This document shows positions 35,617 through 43,250 of a stretch of DNA of 64,000 bases, one piece after another. This DNA is from Butyrivibrio sp. (GTDB lineage Bacteria; Bacillota; Clostridia; Lachnospirales; Lachnospiraceae), in contig JAILJR010000230.1 in assembly GCA_024694565.1 (NCBI GenBank), positions 18,875 through 82,874 of the forward strand, read 5' to 3'. Positions within the stretch are counted from its first letter, which is position 1. Each line of letters starts with the position of its first letter. The notes beneath the pieces are model-generated. The model searched no databases. It was not told where the DNA came from and saw only the letters and a program-made list of their open reading frames with translations. The position numbers were made by a program, and so were the translations under genes.

Positions 35617-37392
35617 ATGAAATACATTGATCCTAAAAATTTTCGCTTAAAGGATGAAATAGACTGGAAAGCCCAGGCAGAAAATATGAAGGAGATTGCC
35701 GGGATTGTCAGGGAGCTCATCAGGGAGACTGACTTTGGTGAAATAGCCAGGGCAGCCGGCGAAGATGCAAATGGATTTAAGAAACGTCTCTTATATGAAG
35801 TCAGTCTTCTTCAGAAGATGACACCTGATGAGGTGAAGGACCTTGTGCTGAACGGTGAGAAGCATCTCGGAAAGCTCTATGCAAAAGGGAAGATGGCAAC
35901 TGTACGGCGTGAGTGGAGAGGATTAAAGGATACAGCTGTTGATTTCTTTGAGTGGGGAAAGATGTGGGGAATGCTTCTCGCCACTTTTTCCAGGGATCTC
36001 GTTCCTGCCATGATGGGTGCTGTGCACTACAGATGGATGATCTCATACTTCTGCTGCCATTCCTTTATGGATAAGAATACCCTTGGACTGCGAGGAAGAG
36101 CTTTAAGGATGCACCATGAGCTGATATATGCCATATTCAGATATGTCGCCGAGAATCTGGTGCTGCTTATGAAGGCGGACCGCAAGGTTGGAAACAGTAC
36201 AGCTTTGTCAAAGAAGATAGTTCTTTTTGATGAGATGACAATGTCACAGATCATGGCCGGATTTCCTGATCTCATCGGCATTCCTTACCAGCTGATGCCG
36301 GTATTTCTTTTATCAGAGATAGATCAGCTCGCGTGCATGCCATATATCGATGCCGTGGAATCATATGGACTGCCATCTGACACATGCCCGGTTCCCTCTT
36401 CCGAGTGCGGCGCAGTGGTAATAGATGCCCTGCCGCATATGGGAGCATGTTTTATATCAAGCTCAATGCCATGTGACGGTTCAGTTATGGCCTCGTCGTA
36501 TACAAGCAGAAGATTCAGGGACCTTCCTACCTATCACCTTGCATTTCCTGTAAGATACGAAGATGAATCCATCATGGATGCCGCCGTAAAAGACATAAAG
36601 GGATGTATAAAATTTATAGAGAAGAACACCGGGGCGAAGTGGAACTGGGATGCTTATTTTGCAGCCATGAAACGCTTCAATGAAGAGACAAAATACGAGA
36701 TGCAGAAGTGGGAGATCAATCAGACAGCGTATCCACAGCTGATAGGTCCCTGCTATGAGCTGTTCCGCAAGTGGAACTATGAGATGGACGGAGGCCTCGA
36801 CCCAAGGATAATATCAACCTTCCGTAAGGTTGACAGGATAATGCTGAAGGCTTACGAGATGCGTGATGAAGCCTGGAGGGGCAAGATGAAGTACAGGGCC
36901 ATAGTATGGTCGATCCCGGCACATTATTATGCGAACTTCTCCAACTGGATGGCCAACTGCTGGGGCGTAGATATTCTTGTAGAGATGGAGTCCCTCAATT
37001 TTACAAAGCCTCTTGAGACAGAAAACAAGGAAGAGGCCCTTAAGGACCTTGCAAGGCTTTATGAGCGAATGGTAATGAGACGCCACACAAACGGTGGATA
37101 TGAACACGTTGTCACTGAGCTGTGGAGGCAGTGCGAGGCCTGGAATGTAGACTTCGTACTGATGTACCAGCATGTATCCTGTAAGAACATGGCTACGGTT
37201 CAGGGGCTCTTTGAGGATCAGGCGAGGGAACGCGGAATTAAGCTTTTGTGGTGCAGCCACGATCTGATGGATCCAAGAACTGTTTCCAGAAAAGATATGA
37301 GATCGGAAGTAAATGAGTTCATGAGAACCGTTATGAAGGCAGAGCCTGTTGATCCGTCACTTTTGGATTTTGAGGATGATACTACCTGGTAA
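35617..37392 (+). CDS. 2-hydroxyacyl-CoA dehydratase-family Fe-S subunit, long type (copy 2)
   Basis: From ATG 35617 (AGGAGGT six bases upstream; the track's 35404 start overlaps the previous gene) this is 591 residues. Like copy 1 it has a long N-terminal extension and candidate cluster ligands in SDTCPVPSSECG and SSMPCDGSVMASS. The ending (EPVDPSLLDFEDDTTW) nearly repeats that of copy 1 (EPLDPTLLDFDDSNSW). Together with the 400-residue subunit it would form a heterodimeric catalytic component. Double-cubane-cluster proteins and benzoyl-CoA reductase subunits are the closest described functional models; which applies cannot be told. Confidence 0.85.
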   Translation: MKYIDPKNFRLKDEIDWKAQAENMKEIAGIVRELIRETDFGEIARAAGEDANGFKKRLLYEVSLLQKMTPDEVKDLVLNGEKHLGKLYAKGKMATVRREWRGLKDTAVDFFEWGKMWGMLLATFSRDLVPAMMGAVHYRWMISYFCCHSFMDKNTLGLRGRALRMHHELIYAIFRYVAENLVLLMKADRKVGNSTALSKKIVLFDEMTMSQIMAGFPDLIGIPYQLMPVFLLSEIDQLACMPYIDAVESYGLPSDTCPVPSSECGAVVIDALPHMGACFISSSMPCDGSVMASSYTSRRFRDLPTYHLAFPVRYEDESIMDAAVKDIKGCIKFIEKNTGAKWNWDAYFAAMKRFNEETKYEMQKWEINQTAYPQLIGPCYELFRKWNYEMDGGLDPRIISTFRKVDRIMLKAYEMRDEAWRGKMKYRAIVWSIPAHYYANFSNWMANCWGVDILVEMESLNFTKPLETENKEEALKDLARLYERMVMRRHTNGGYEHVVTELWRQCEAWNVDFVLMYQHVSCKNMATVQGLFEDQARERGIKLLWCSHDLMDPRTVSRKDMRSEVNEFMRTVMKAEPVDPSLLDFEDDTTW

Positions 37393-37561
37393 TACAGGAA
37401 GATCTTACTTTGCCATATGAACTTGAAACAGAACAGTATGAAATATTACAGGCTTCATGGAGAGGGATACCTTTATCGCACGATATTATGGCGCTTACGG
37501 TATCCGCAAGAGGACGAATAAGTCAGATATAAACTGGCATTTACAGAGGAGGAAATTTTAT
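37393..37561 (+). other. Spacer before the activase gene
   Basis: 169 bases with no credible gene; the track extends the activase frame upstream through it without RBS support. AGAGGAGGAAAT at the end is the activase ribosome binding site. Confidence 0.5.
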
Positions 37562-38356
37562 ATGAAATACTTTGGAGGATGTGATGTAGGCTCTACGTAC
37601 ACTAAGGCAGTGATCGTTGATGAGAACGGAAAGATGGTTGCAGGAACGACGATCAAGAGCAAGATTATTGCGCAGGAGTCTGCTGAGATTGCCATGAAGG
37701 AGGTTATAGATCAGGTAGACGGGCTGGAAAGTTCCAAGGATCTTGAATACCTCATTGGAACAGGATACGGCCGCAACAAGGTGCCTTTTGCAGATGAGAA
37801 TATCTCAGAGATCTCATGTCATGCAATGGGCGTTCATGTTACCAATCCTGCCGTCAAGGCGATTATTGATATAGGCGGGCAGGATGTCAAGGGAATATCC
37901 ATTGATACTGACGGTACTGTCAAGAATTTTGCCATGAATGACAAGTGTGCAGCGGGAACCGGGCGCTTTTTTGAGGCTATGGCAAGGTCCTTTGAAATGA
38001 GTCTTGAGCAGTTCTCGAACCTGTCTCTTTCTGCAAAGAATGTGATCCCGATCACTGCTCAGTGTACAGTTTTTGCCGAGTCAGAAGTTATTACACTTGT
38101 GGGAGAAGGTAAGCCCATGGATGAGATTGCTGCGGGTATTGAGATGGCTGTTGCAAAGAGATGCTTTGTCATGTCCAAGAAAGCAGGAGCAACAGACTCC
38201 ATAACGCTTACAGGCGGATGCGCCAAGAATGCAGGCCTTAAGGCTGCAATCGAGCAGGTACTTAAGCTCAAGGTTGTGGATCTTTCTATCGATCCGCAGC
38301 TTATGGGAGCACTTGGAGCTGCTGAGTATGCAAGACAGAAGGGACTTGCCGGATAA
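37562..38356 (+). CDS. ASKHA-family acyl-CoA dehydratase activase (HgdC-like)
   Basis: 264 residues from ATG 37562. It is the ATP-driven electron donor that reduces dehydratase or benzoyl-CoA-reductase components. GCDVGSTYTKAVIVD is phosphate-1, DIGGQDVKGI phosphate-2 and LTGGCAKNAG the adenosine motif. C129 (NDKCAAGTGRF) and C168 (TAQCTVFAESEV) are the two ligands per monomer for the single [4Fe-4S] cluster at the dimer interface. It is the only activase in the cluster, so it would have to serve both dehydratase-type pairs. Confidence 0.92.
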   Translation: MKYFGGCDVGSTYTKAVIVDENGKMVAGTTIKSKIIAQESAEIAMKEVIDQVDGLESSKDLEYLIGTGYGRNKVPFADENISEISCHAMGVHVTNPAVKAIIDIGGQDVKGISIDTDGTVKNFAMNDKCAAGTGRFFEAMARSFEMSLEQFSNLSLSAKNVIPITAQCTVFAESEVITLVGEGKPMDEIAAGIEMAVAKRCFVMSKKAGATDSITLTGGCAKNAGLKAAIEQVLKLKVVDLSIDPQLMGALGAAEYARQKGLAG

Positions 38357-38394
38357 CTGATTAGTGAAAGGGATTAACGCAAGTGGGTAAGATA

Positions 38395-38550
38395 ATGAAG
38401 GTCATTCTAAAAATATTTAAAATCCTTACCATTGTTACAGGAATACTTTTTGTTGTCTATTTCTGGAACCTCGACCAGAAGCTGATGGGCTGGTTATATG
38501 TTCAGGTGAACAGGATATTTGACAGAAAGAAGGCCGACATAAAGTTTTAA
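38395..38550 (+). CDS. Small single-pass membrane protein of the dehydratase cluster (paralogue 2)
   Basis: 51 residues, below the ORF-track cutoff: MKVILKIFKILTIVTGILF, then VVYFWNLDQKLMGWLY and a basic tail. An in-frame GTG at 38383 is an alternative start. It resembles the 67-residue protein at 30210 in helix, aromatic exit motif and position beside a dehydratase-type gene set. No function is known to me. Confidence 0.65.
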   Translation: MKVILKIFKILTIVTGILFVVYFWNLDQKLMGWLYVQVNRIFDRKKADIKF

Positions 38551-38586
38551 GAAAGTGTCAGGTAAATCATTAGAGCTGTGTATTAT

Positions 38587-38615
38587 CCTAAGGCTGATCA
38601 AGTGTCTGCTTTGGG
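38587..38615 (+). promoter_or_regulatory. Hairpin leader element E
   Basis: CCTAAGG (38587-38593) pairs with CTTTGGG (38609-38615) across a 15-base loop, followed by GGAGAG and the start codon at 38637. It shares the stem with elements A and B. Confidence 0.4.
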
Positions 38616-38636
38616 ATCGGGCTGTGGAGAGTTGAT

Positions 38637-39353
38637 ATGAAGCTATATGACAATTTGATCGATTCTACAATGGAGTCTTTATCTGACAGGGAAGTGGTCA
38701 GGGTTGCCTATGACAGCGTAAGGGCGTGGAAATGCCTTGAGGACAGTGAGTTCATCATGCAGAGGGATGCCGGGACTGACCTTGGAGGTTCAGGCAATCC
38801 TTCGGTTAACTATACCTGTGTTACCACATCAGGCAAGGTTACTGAGGATGAGATTCTTATCTGTGGTACGGATATCAGAAAGATAGAAAAGGACACAGCC
38901 TTTGCAAGGATCGTGATCCTTGAGACAGAGGATCTTGGGGAGGATGTAGATCAGGAGAAGGCTTTTCAGGCTATAAGAAACCTGGAGTTCGTGAGGTATC
39001 ATGTTTTTCCTGAAGGATATATGGTAAGAGTCTCATCCCAGAGTAATCAGGAACAGGTGCGAATCAGCAGGGATGCCATTAGAAGAGGTATTGATTTTGC
39101 AAAGGTAGGGGCTTCTTATATTAAAAAGTATAAAGAGGCAGGTCTGGTCAGGCACGTGCGGATTATCTTTATAACCAGGAAGGATATCGTGGAAGCTCTT
39201 TTGCCAAATGCAAATAAGGTCGATCTGATCACTAAGACTCTCACACATATATTGGACGGCATGCCCACTGACTGCGGTCACTGCAGCATGAAGCCGGTGT
39301 GTGATGAGGTGGAAGGCATGAAGGAACTTCATCTGGGTAAGAGAAGAGTGTGA
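38637..39353 (+). CDS. Uncharacterised Cys-containing protein, possibly related to the CODH/ACS beta subunit C-terminal domain
   Basis: 238 residues, soluble, no signal peptide. The C-terminus has a cysteine cluster, MPTDCGHCSMKPVCDEVEGM, which could bind a metal or Fe-S cluster. The N-terminal half contains DLGGSGNPSVNYTCVTT. I have a weak recollection of similar small proteins annotated as acetyl-CoA synthase/CODH beta-subunit family; the CooC-like and CooT-like neighbours would agree, but this is not secure. It is in line with the activase and the flavoprotein, with GGAGAG upstream. Treat as unknown. Confidence 0.6.
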   Translation: MKLYDNLIDSTMESLSDREVVRVAYDSVRAWKCLEDSEFIMQRDAGTDLGGSGNPSVNYTCVTTSGKVTEDEILICGTDIRKIEKDTAFARIVILETEDLGEDVDQEKAFQAIRNLEFVRYHVFPEGYMVRVSSQSNQEQVRISRDAIRRGIDFAKVGASYIKKYKEAGLVRHVRIIFITRKDIVEALLPNANKVDLITKTLTHILDGMPTDCGHCSMKPVCDEVEGMKELHLGKRRV

Positions 39354-39387
39354 GTACTTCAAATAATAACGAAAGGAAATTGGCTCA

Positions 39388-41451
39388 ATGAAACAGGAAT
39401 ATGAATCACTATTTACACCCTGGAAGATTGGCAATCTTGAGATTAAGAACAGGATTGTACTTGCGCCCATGGGTGGAACGTGCATCTTTGGCTGGATGGA
39501 GCCCGGTGGAAGTCATTTTGACAAGGAGGCAGCAAGGCTCCTTCTAAAGATTGCAAAGCATGACTGCGGACTGATCATTCCCGGAATAGCCCCCGTAAAG
39601 GATATGCTGGGAGGGAAGTGGCTGTATCAGAACACCGGGAAATTTGATCAGCTTGCTGATTTTATGAAAGAGATCCATGCTACCGGAGCTAAGATGTTTG
39701 TTCAGATAACCGCAGGCTTTGGAAGAAGCTTTGCGCTGACTGCACCGCTTGCCATGCTTGCCGGGAACAAGTTTTTGAATGCAATTGCAAAGCCTTATAT
39801 CGATGCAGAGTATCTCACAGCAGCTCCATCAGTCCTTCCGAACAGATGGGCAGATGATGTCACAACAAGAGCTGTCACCGAGAAGGAGATAAAGGATATT
39901 ATTTATGCCTTTGGAGAAACGGCAAGGCTCTGTAAGGAGGCCGGGGTAGACGGTGTTGAAGTTCATGCGGTGCACGAGGGTTATCTGCTTGACCAGTTTA
40001 CTCTTGAGTACACCAACAAGAGAACAGATGAATACGGAGGATCCTTCGAAAATCGCTACAGGTTTGCAGTAGAGATTGTAAAAGAGATAAAGAAGACCTG
40101 CGGAGAAGAATATCCGGTATCATTAAGATATTCGGTAAGATCAATGACAAAGGCATTCAGGTACGGTGCAATGCCCGGAGAGGACTTTGTTGAGATCGGA
40201 AGGGATATGGAAGAGTCTGAGAAGGCTGCCAAATACCTTCAGGATGCAGGCTATGATATGCTTAACTGCGACAATGGAACTTATGATGCATGGTATTGGG
40301 CGCATCCGCCGCAGTATATGCCGCAGAACTGTAACCTGGAGGATGTAACACATATCAGGAAATTTGTTGACATTCCTGTTGTATGTGCTGGTAAGATGGA
40401 GCCTGCGGCAGGTGCGGCAGCGGTAGAGAAGGGCGGAATCGATGCGGTAGCTTTCGGCAGACAGTTTCTTGCAGATCCAAAGTGGGTAACCAAACTAAAG
40501 AGGGGACGCGAGGAGGAGATCAGGCCATGTATCTGTTGCCACTCAGCATGCTTTAACCTAACCAAACACAATGGTTCGGCTAATGATCAGGATCTTTCAG
40601 AGTCGGCAGGAATGTGTAAGTGTGCTGTCAATCCAAGGAGCATGCAGTCAAAGAAGTACAGAGTTATTCCAACCAAGATTCCGAAAAAGGTTGCCATTAT
40701 CGGAGGCGGCATAGGTGGAATGGAAGCAGCCAGGATCCTTGCTCTTCGCGGTCATATTCCGGAGATATACGAGAAGTCCGGGGAGCTGGGAGGAGTGTTT
40801 ATCGCAGCTGCAGCACCCTCATTCAAAGAGAAGGACAGACAGCTCATTGAGTGGCAGAAGCACCAGCTTAAGAAGCTTGGCGTAAAGATTCATCTGAACT
40901 ATGAGATAAAGCCGGCGACTCTTCCGTCTGCTGATGAGTTCATTATTGCCACGGGAGCAGTAGCCAACAGTATACCTGTTCCGGGAGCTTCTGAATATGC
41001 AATGGATGCAACGGATTATCTGCTTGGCAATAAGCAGGTGGGCGACAGGGTTGTGATAATAGGAGGCGGACTCACAGGCTGTGAGATAGCCCTGGACCTT
41101 TACAACAAGGGTAAGAAGCCCACAATTGTTGAAATGAAGGACGACCTTATAGCAGTTAAGAATATGTGTCTTGCAAATACGAGCTATCTGCGCGATTTCT
41201 TCAAGACAAACGGTGTTCAAACATACTTAAATGCCTCGGTTTCAAGGATAAATGAGGATTCTGTTGACATCACACTCAGTGATGAAAGTGTTCAGCACAT
41301 AGAAGCCGACAGTGTCATCCTTTCAGTAGGATACCATCCGGCACCGCTCATGCAGGCTGATGAGAACGTTCATCTTCTTGGCGACTGCAGGAGCGTAGGA
41401 AATGTACGCTCAGCTTTCTGGGGAGCGTGGGACATTGCCATGAAAATCTGA
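39388..41451 (+). CDS. Old-yellow-enzyme/enoate reductase-type flavoprotein (FadH/BaiCD-like)
   Basis: 687 residues. The N-terminal TIM barrel (about 1-370) binds FMN (LAPMGGTCI, HAVHEGYLLDQF, GRQFLADPKW). A [4Fe-4S] cluster site follows (PCICCHSACF...CKCAVNP, about 375-415), then FAD and NAD(P) Rossmann domains (VAIIGGGIGGMEAARI; VVIIGGGLTGCEIAL). This is the 2,4-dienoyl-CoA reductase, enoate reductase and bile-acid BaiCD/BaiH architecture, which reduces activated C=C bonds. In this operon it could reduce the product of the dehydratase-type enzymes or pass electrons to them. GAAAGGAA precedes ATG 39388. Confidence 0.88.
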   Translation: MKQEYESLFTPWKIGNLEIKNRIVLAPMGGTCIFGWMEPGGSHFDKEAARLLLKIAKHDCGLIIPGIAPVKDMLGGKWLYQNTGKFDQLADFMKEIHATGAKMFVQITAGFGRSFALTAPLAMLAGNKFLNAIAKPYIDAEYLTAAPSVLPNRWADDVTTRAVTEKEIKDIIYAFGETARLCKEAGVDGVEVHAVHEGYLLDQFTLEYTNKRTDEYGGSFENRYRFAVEIVKEIKKTCGEEYPVSLRYSVRSMTKAFRYGAMPGEDFVEIGRDMEESEKAAKYLQDAGYDMLNCDNGTYDAWYWAHPPQYMPQNCNLEDVTHIRKFVDIPVVCAGKMEPAAGAAAVEKGGIDAVAFGRQFLADPKWVTKLKRGREEEIRPCICCHSACFNLTKHNGSANDQDLSESAGMCKCAVNPRSMQSKKYRVIPTKIPKKVAIIGGGIGGMEAARILALRGHIPEIYEKSGELGGVFIAAAAPSFKEKDRQLIEWQKHQLKKLGVKIHLNYEIKPATLPSADEFIIATGAVANSIPVPGASEYAMDATDYLLGNKQVGDRVVIIGGGLTGCEIALDLYNKGKKPTIVEMKDDLIAVKNMCLANTSYLRDFFKTNGVQTYLNASVSRINEDSVDITLSDESVQHIEADSVILSVGYHPAPLMQADENVHLLGDCRSVGNVRSAFWGAWDIAMKI

Positions 41452-41467
41452 TATCTTATTTTAATGA

Positions 41468-41510
41468 AAAACACAGATATTCGGGATACCCGAATATCTG
41501 TGTTTTATAG
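41468..41510. terminator. Bidirectional terminator between convergent operons
   Basis: An 18-bp perfect stem (AAAACACAGATATTCGGG and its complement) with loop ATA; T-rich on the plus strand, and the paired A run gives T4 on the minus strand. Confidence 0.9.
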
Positions 41511-41552
41511 TGTCAAAAAAGCCGGTCTGTACGGCTTCTGCCGGCCTGTTTA

Positions 41553-43250
41553 CTAAATTCGCATTGTGATTCCAAGCTCTTCATGCATACGTTTTTTTAC
41601 TTCATACATGCGCTGGTCAGCGAGCAGATAAACCTCGTGGGAGGTAGCTTCGTCTGTAAACTCATGACGGTAGGCATATCCGGTTGCGACACTTCTGGTG
41701 TACTCAGTGTAGAGTGCGTTCATGACGTTGAGTGCACTTGAAAGTCTTCCGAGCAGGGCATCAATATCGACATTTTGAGAATCCTCTATGATGACCAGGA
41801 ATTCATCGCCTCCGATCCTTGACAGGAAACCAACACCATCAAATGTAGTCGACAGAACCTTTGAGAAATCTTTTATATACTTGTCTCCGTTTACATGACC
41901 AAACTTGTCGTTTACTGTCTTTAGGCCATTTAAGTCGACGCTCACAATACAGTAGTCCTTGTTTGATTTGTCGAGATCTTCCAGGTATTTGTCGGTGCGG
42001 GCCCTGTTTGGAAGATTTGTGAGACCGTCCGCATAGGCAAGTCTTGCAAGTGATTCATATTCTTTGCGCTGTGCATAGGACTGGGTGATGTAGATCATAT
42101 AATTTGACAGCTGACACATTACAAAACACAGACACCCGCTGTCGATAATGAGAATGCCAAGTCTGTATGAATTTGGTATATGAAGCTTGTCCAGAGCATA
42201 TATGACCAGGTGGGCAACTGCGGCCAGCGCAAAGGCAACAAGACCTGCCATCTGGATTATGCCGGAAGCAGTAAGGTCCTTTCTTATGATATTCCTGATA
42301 AGATAGTACAGCATCACCAAAAAGCCTAAAAGTCCGATGATGTGATACAGGGGCAGTGTTGCACGCAGGTGGATGTTAAAGCCATAGTGCAGTATGAACT
42401 GGACAACGGTTACAGTTGAGGTAAGAAGTGCTGCTGCGATGTAAAGTCGCTTGCGGACAATTTTCTGGATAAAGTAGGTTATGAGGTAACAGAACGGAAC
42501 AATCAGGTAAAGAGTAAAGTATTCTATCTGAGTCTCAAAGGGTGTGTAGATGAACAGCGAAAGCACGTTATAGTAGCTCATCACCCATATGCCAATGTTT
42601 ATGCTGAAAACAGATCCGCATAAAAGACTTCTTATGTCAGGAAAATCTGCCACAAAGAACAGGGTTATGCAAAGGAACACAATGCCGAACACAACAAGGA
42701 ATATACCTGTGGCAATTACCATAGCGTGAGTGTTCATAAAGGAACTCATAAGGTCAGGCTGGCTTCCGAACCGGGCTGACTGAAGGCTGGTGAAGGCATC
42801 ATTTTCGCCGACCCGCATCTTAAGTGAAAGCTCTTTTCCCGCGCACTTTGACGGCAGTGAGATAAAATGAAACATTTTCCCGATAAACTGACGCTTTTCG
42901 TACATGTCCTGACCGAAGTCGTATAAGAGCTTATCGTCAAGGTAGCATTTCAGTGTAGTATATCTGCTCTTAAAAAGTATTGCAGGGAAGGGAAGTGCCC
43001 CAAGATCAGGCAGAGTGATCGACATGGTTATGTCATCACCTCTTGATAGCTTTTTCCCATCAAGTATCTTGTAAAACTCATACAGGCTTACGTCCCTGTG
43101 CTCAGAACCGTTCAGTTTAACAGTCCATCCACTCTCAAGATCAGCTATTGGATACTGAGTGATTCCTGTTATACAAATACTTGTAATAACAGTAATGATT
43201 ACAGCCAGAAGAAATGAAATAATAAGCGGAAGAATGTATTTTTTACGCAT
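41553..43250 (-). CDS. Membrane-bound diguanylate cyclase (GGDEF), second of a tandem pair
   Basis: From ATG 43250 (AAAGGAGGT upstream) 565 residues. Order: membrane helix (7-30), extracytoplasmic domain (about 35-190) resembling a 7TMR-DISM-type sensor, about seven membrane helices (195-390), short linker, GGDEF domain. The active site RIGGDEFLVI is intact, so it should make c-di-GMP. The RxxD inhibitory site is replaced (DGVG), suggesting no product feedback. The start overlaps the stop of the preceding gene by eight bases, implying translational coupling. The signal is unknown. Confidence 0.9.
   Translation of the reverse strand: MRKKYILPLIISFLLAVIITVITSICITGITQYPIADLESGWTVKLNGSEHRDVSLYEFYKILDGKKLSRGDDITMSITLPDLGALPFPAILFKSRYTTLKCYLDDKLLYDFGQDMYEKRQFIGKMFHFISLPSKCAGKELSLKMRVGENDAFTSLQSARFGSQPDLMSSFMNTHAMVIATGIFLVVFGIVFLCITLFFVADFPDIRSLLCGSVFSINIGIWVMSYYNVLSLFIYTPFETQIEYFTLYLIVPFCYLITYFIQKIVRKRLYIAAALLTSTVTVVQFILHYGFNIHLRATLPLYHIIGLLGFLVMLYYLIRNIIRKDLTASGIIQMAGLVAFALAAVAHLVIYALDKLHIPNSYRLGILIIDSGCLCFVMCQLSNYMIYITQSYAQRKEYESLARLAYADGLTNLPNRARTDKYLEDLDKSNKDYCIVSVDLNGLKTVNDKFGHVNGDKYIKDFSKVLSTTFDGVGFLSRIGGDEFLVIIEDSQNVDIDALLGRLSSALNVMNALYTEYTRSVATGYAYRHEFTDEATSHEVYLLADQRMYEVKKRMHEELGITMRI

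Noticed and set aside
39033-39485. 150-residue minus-strand ORF in the dehydratase cluster
   Set aside because: Shadow of the 238-residue gene and the flavoprotein start; both have good RBS on the plus strand.
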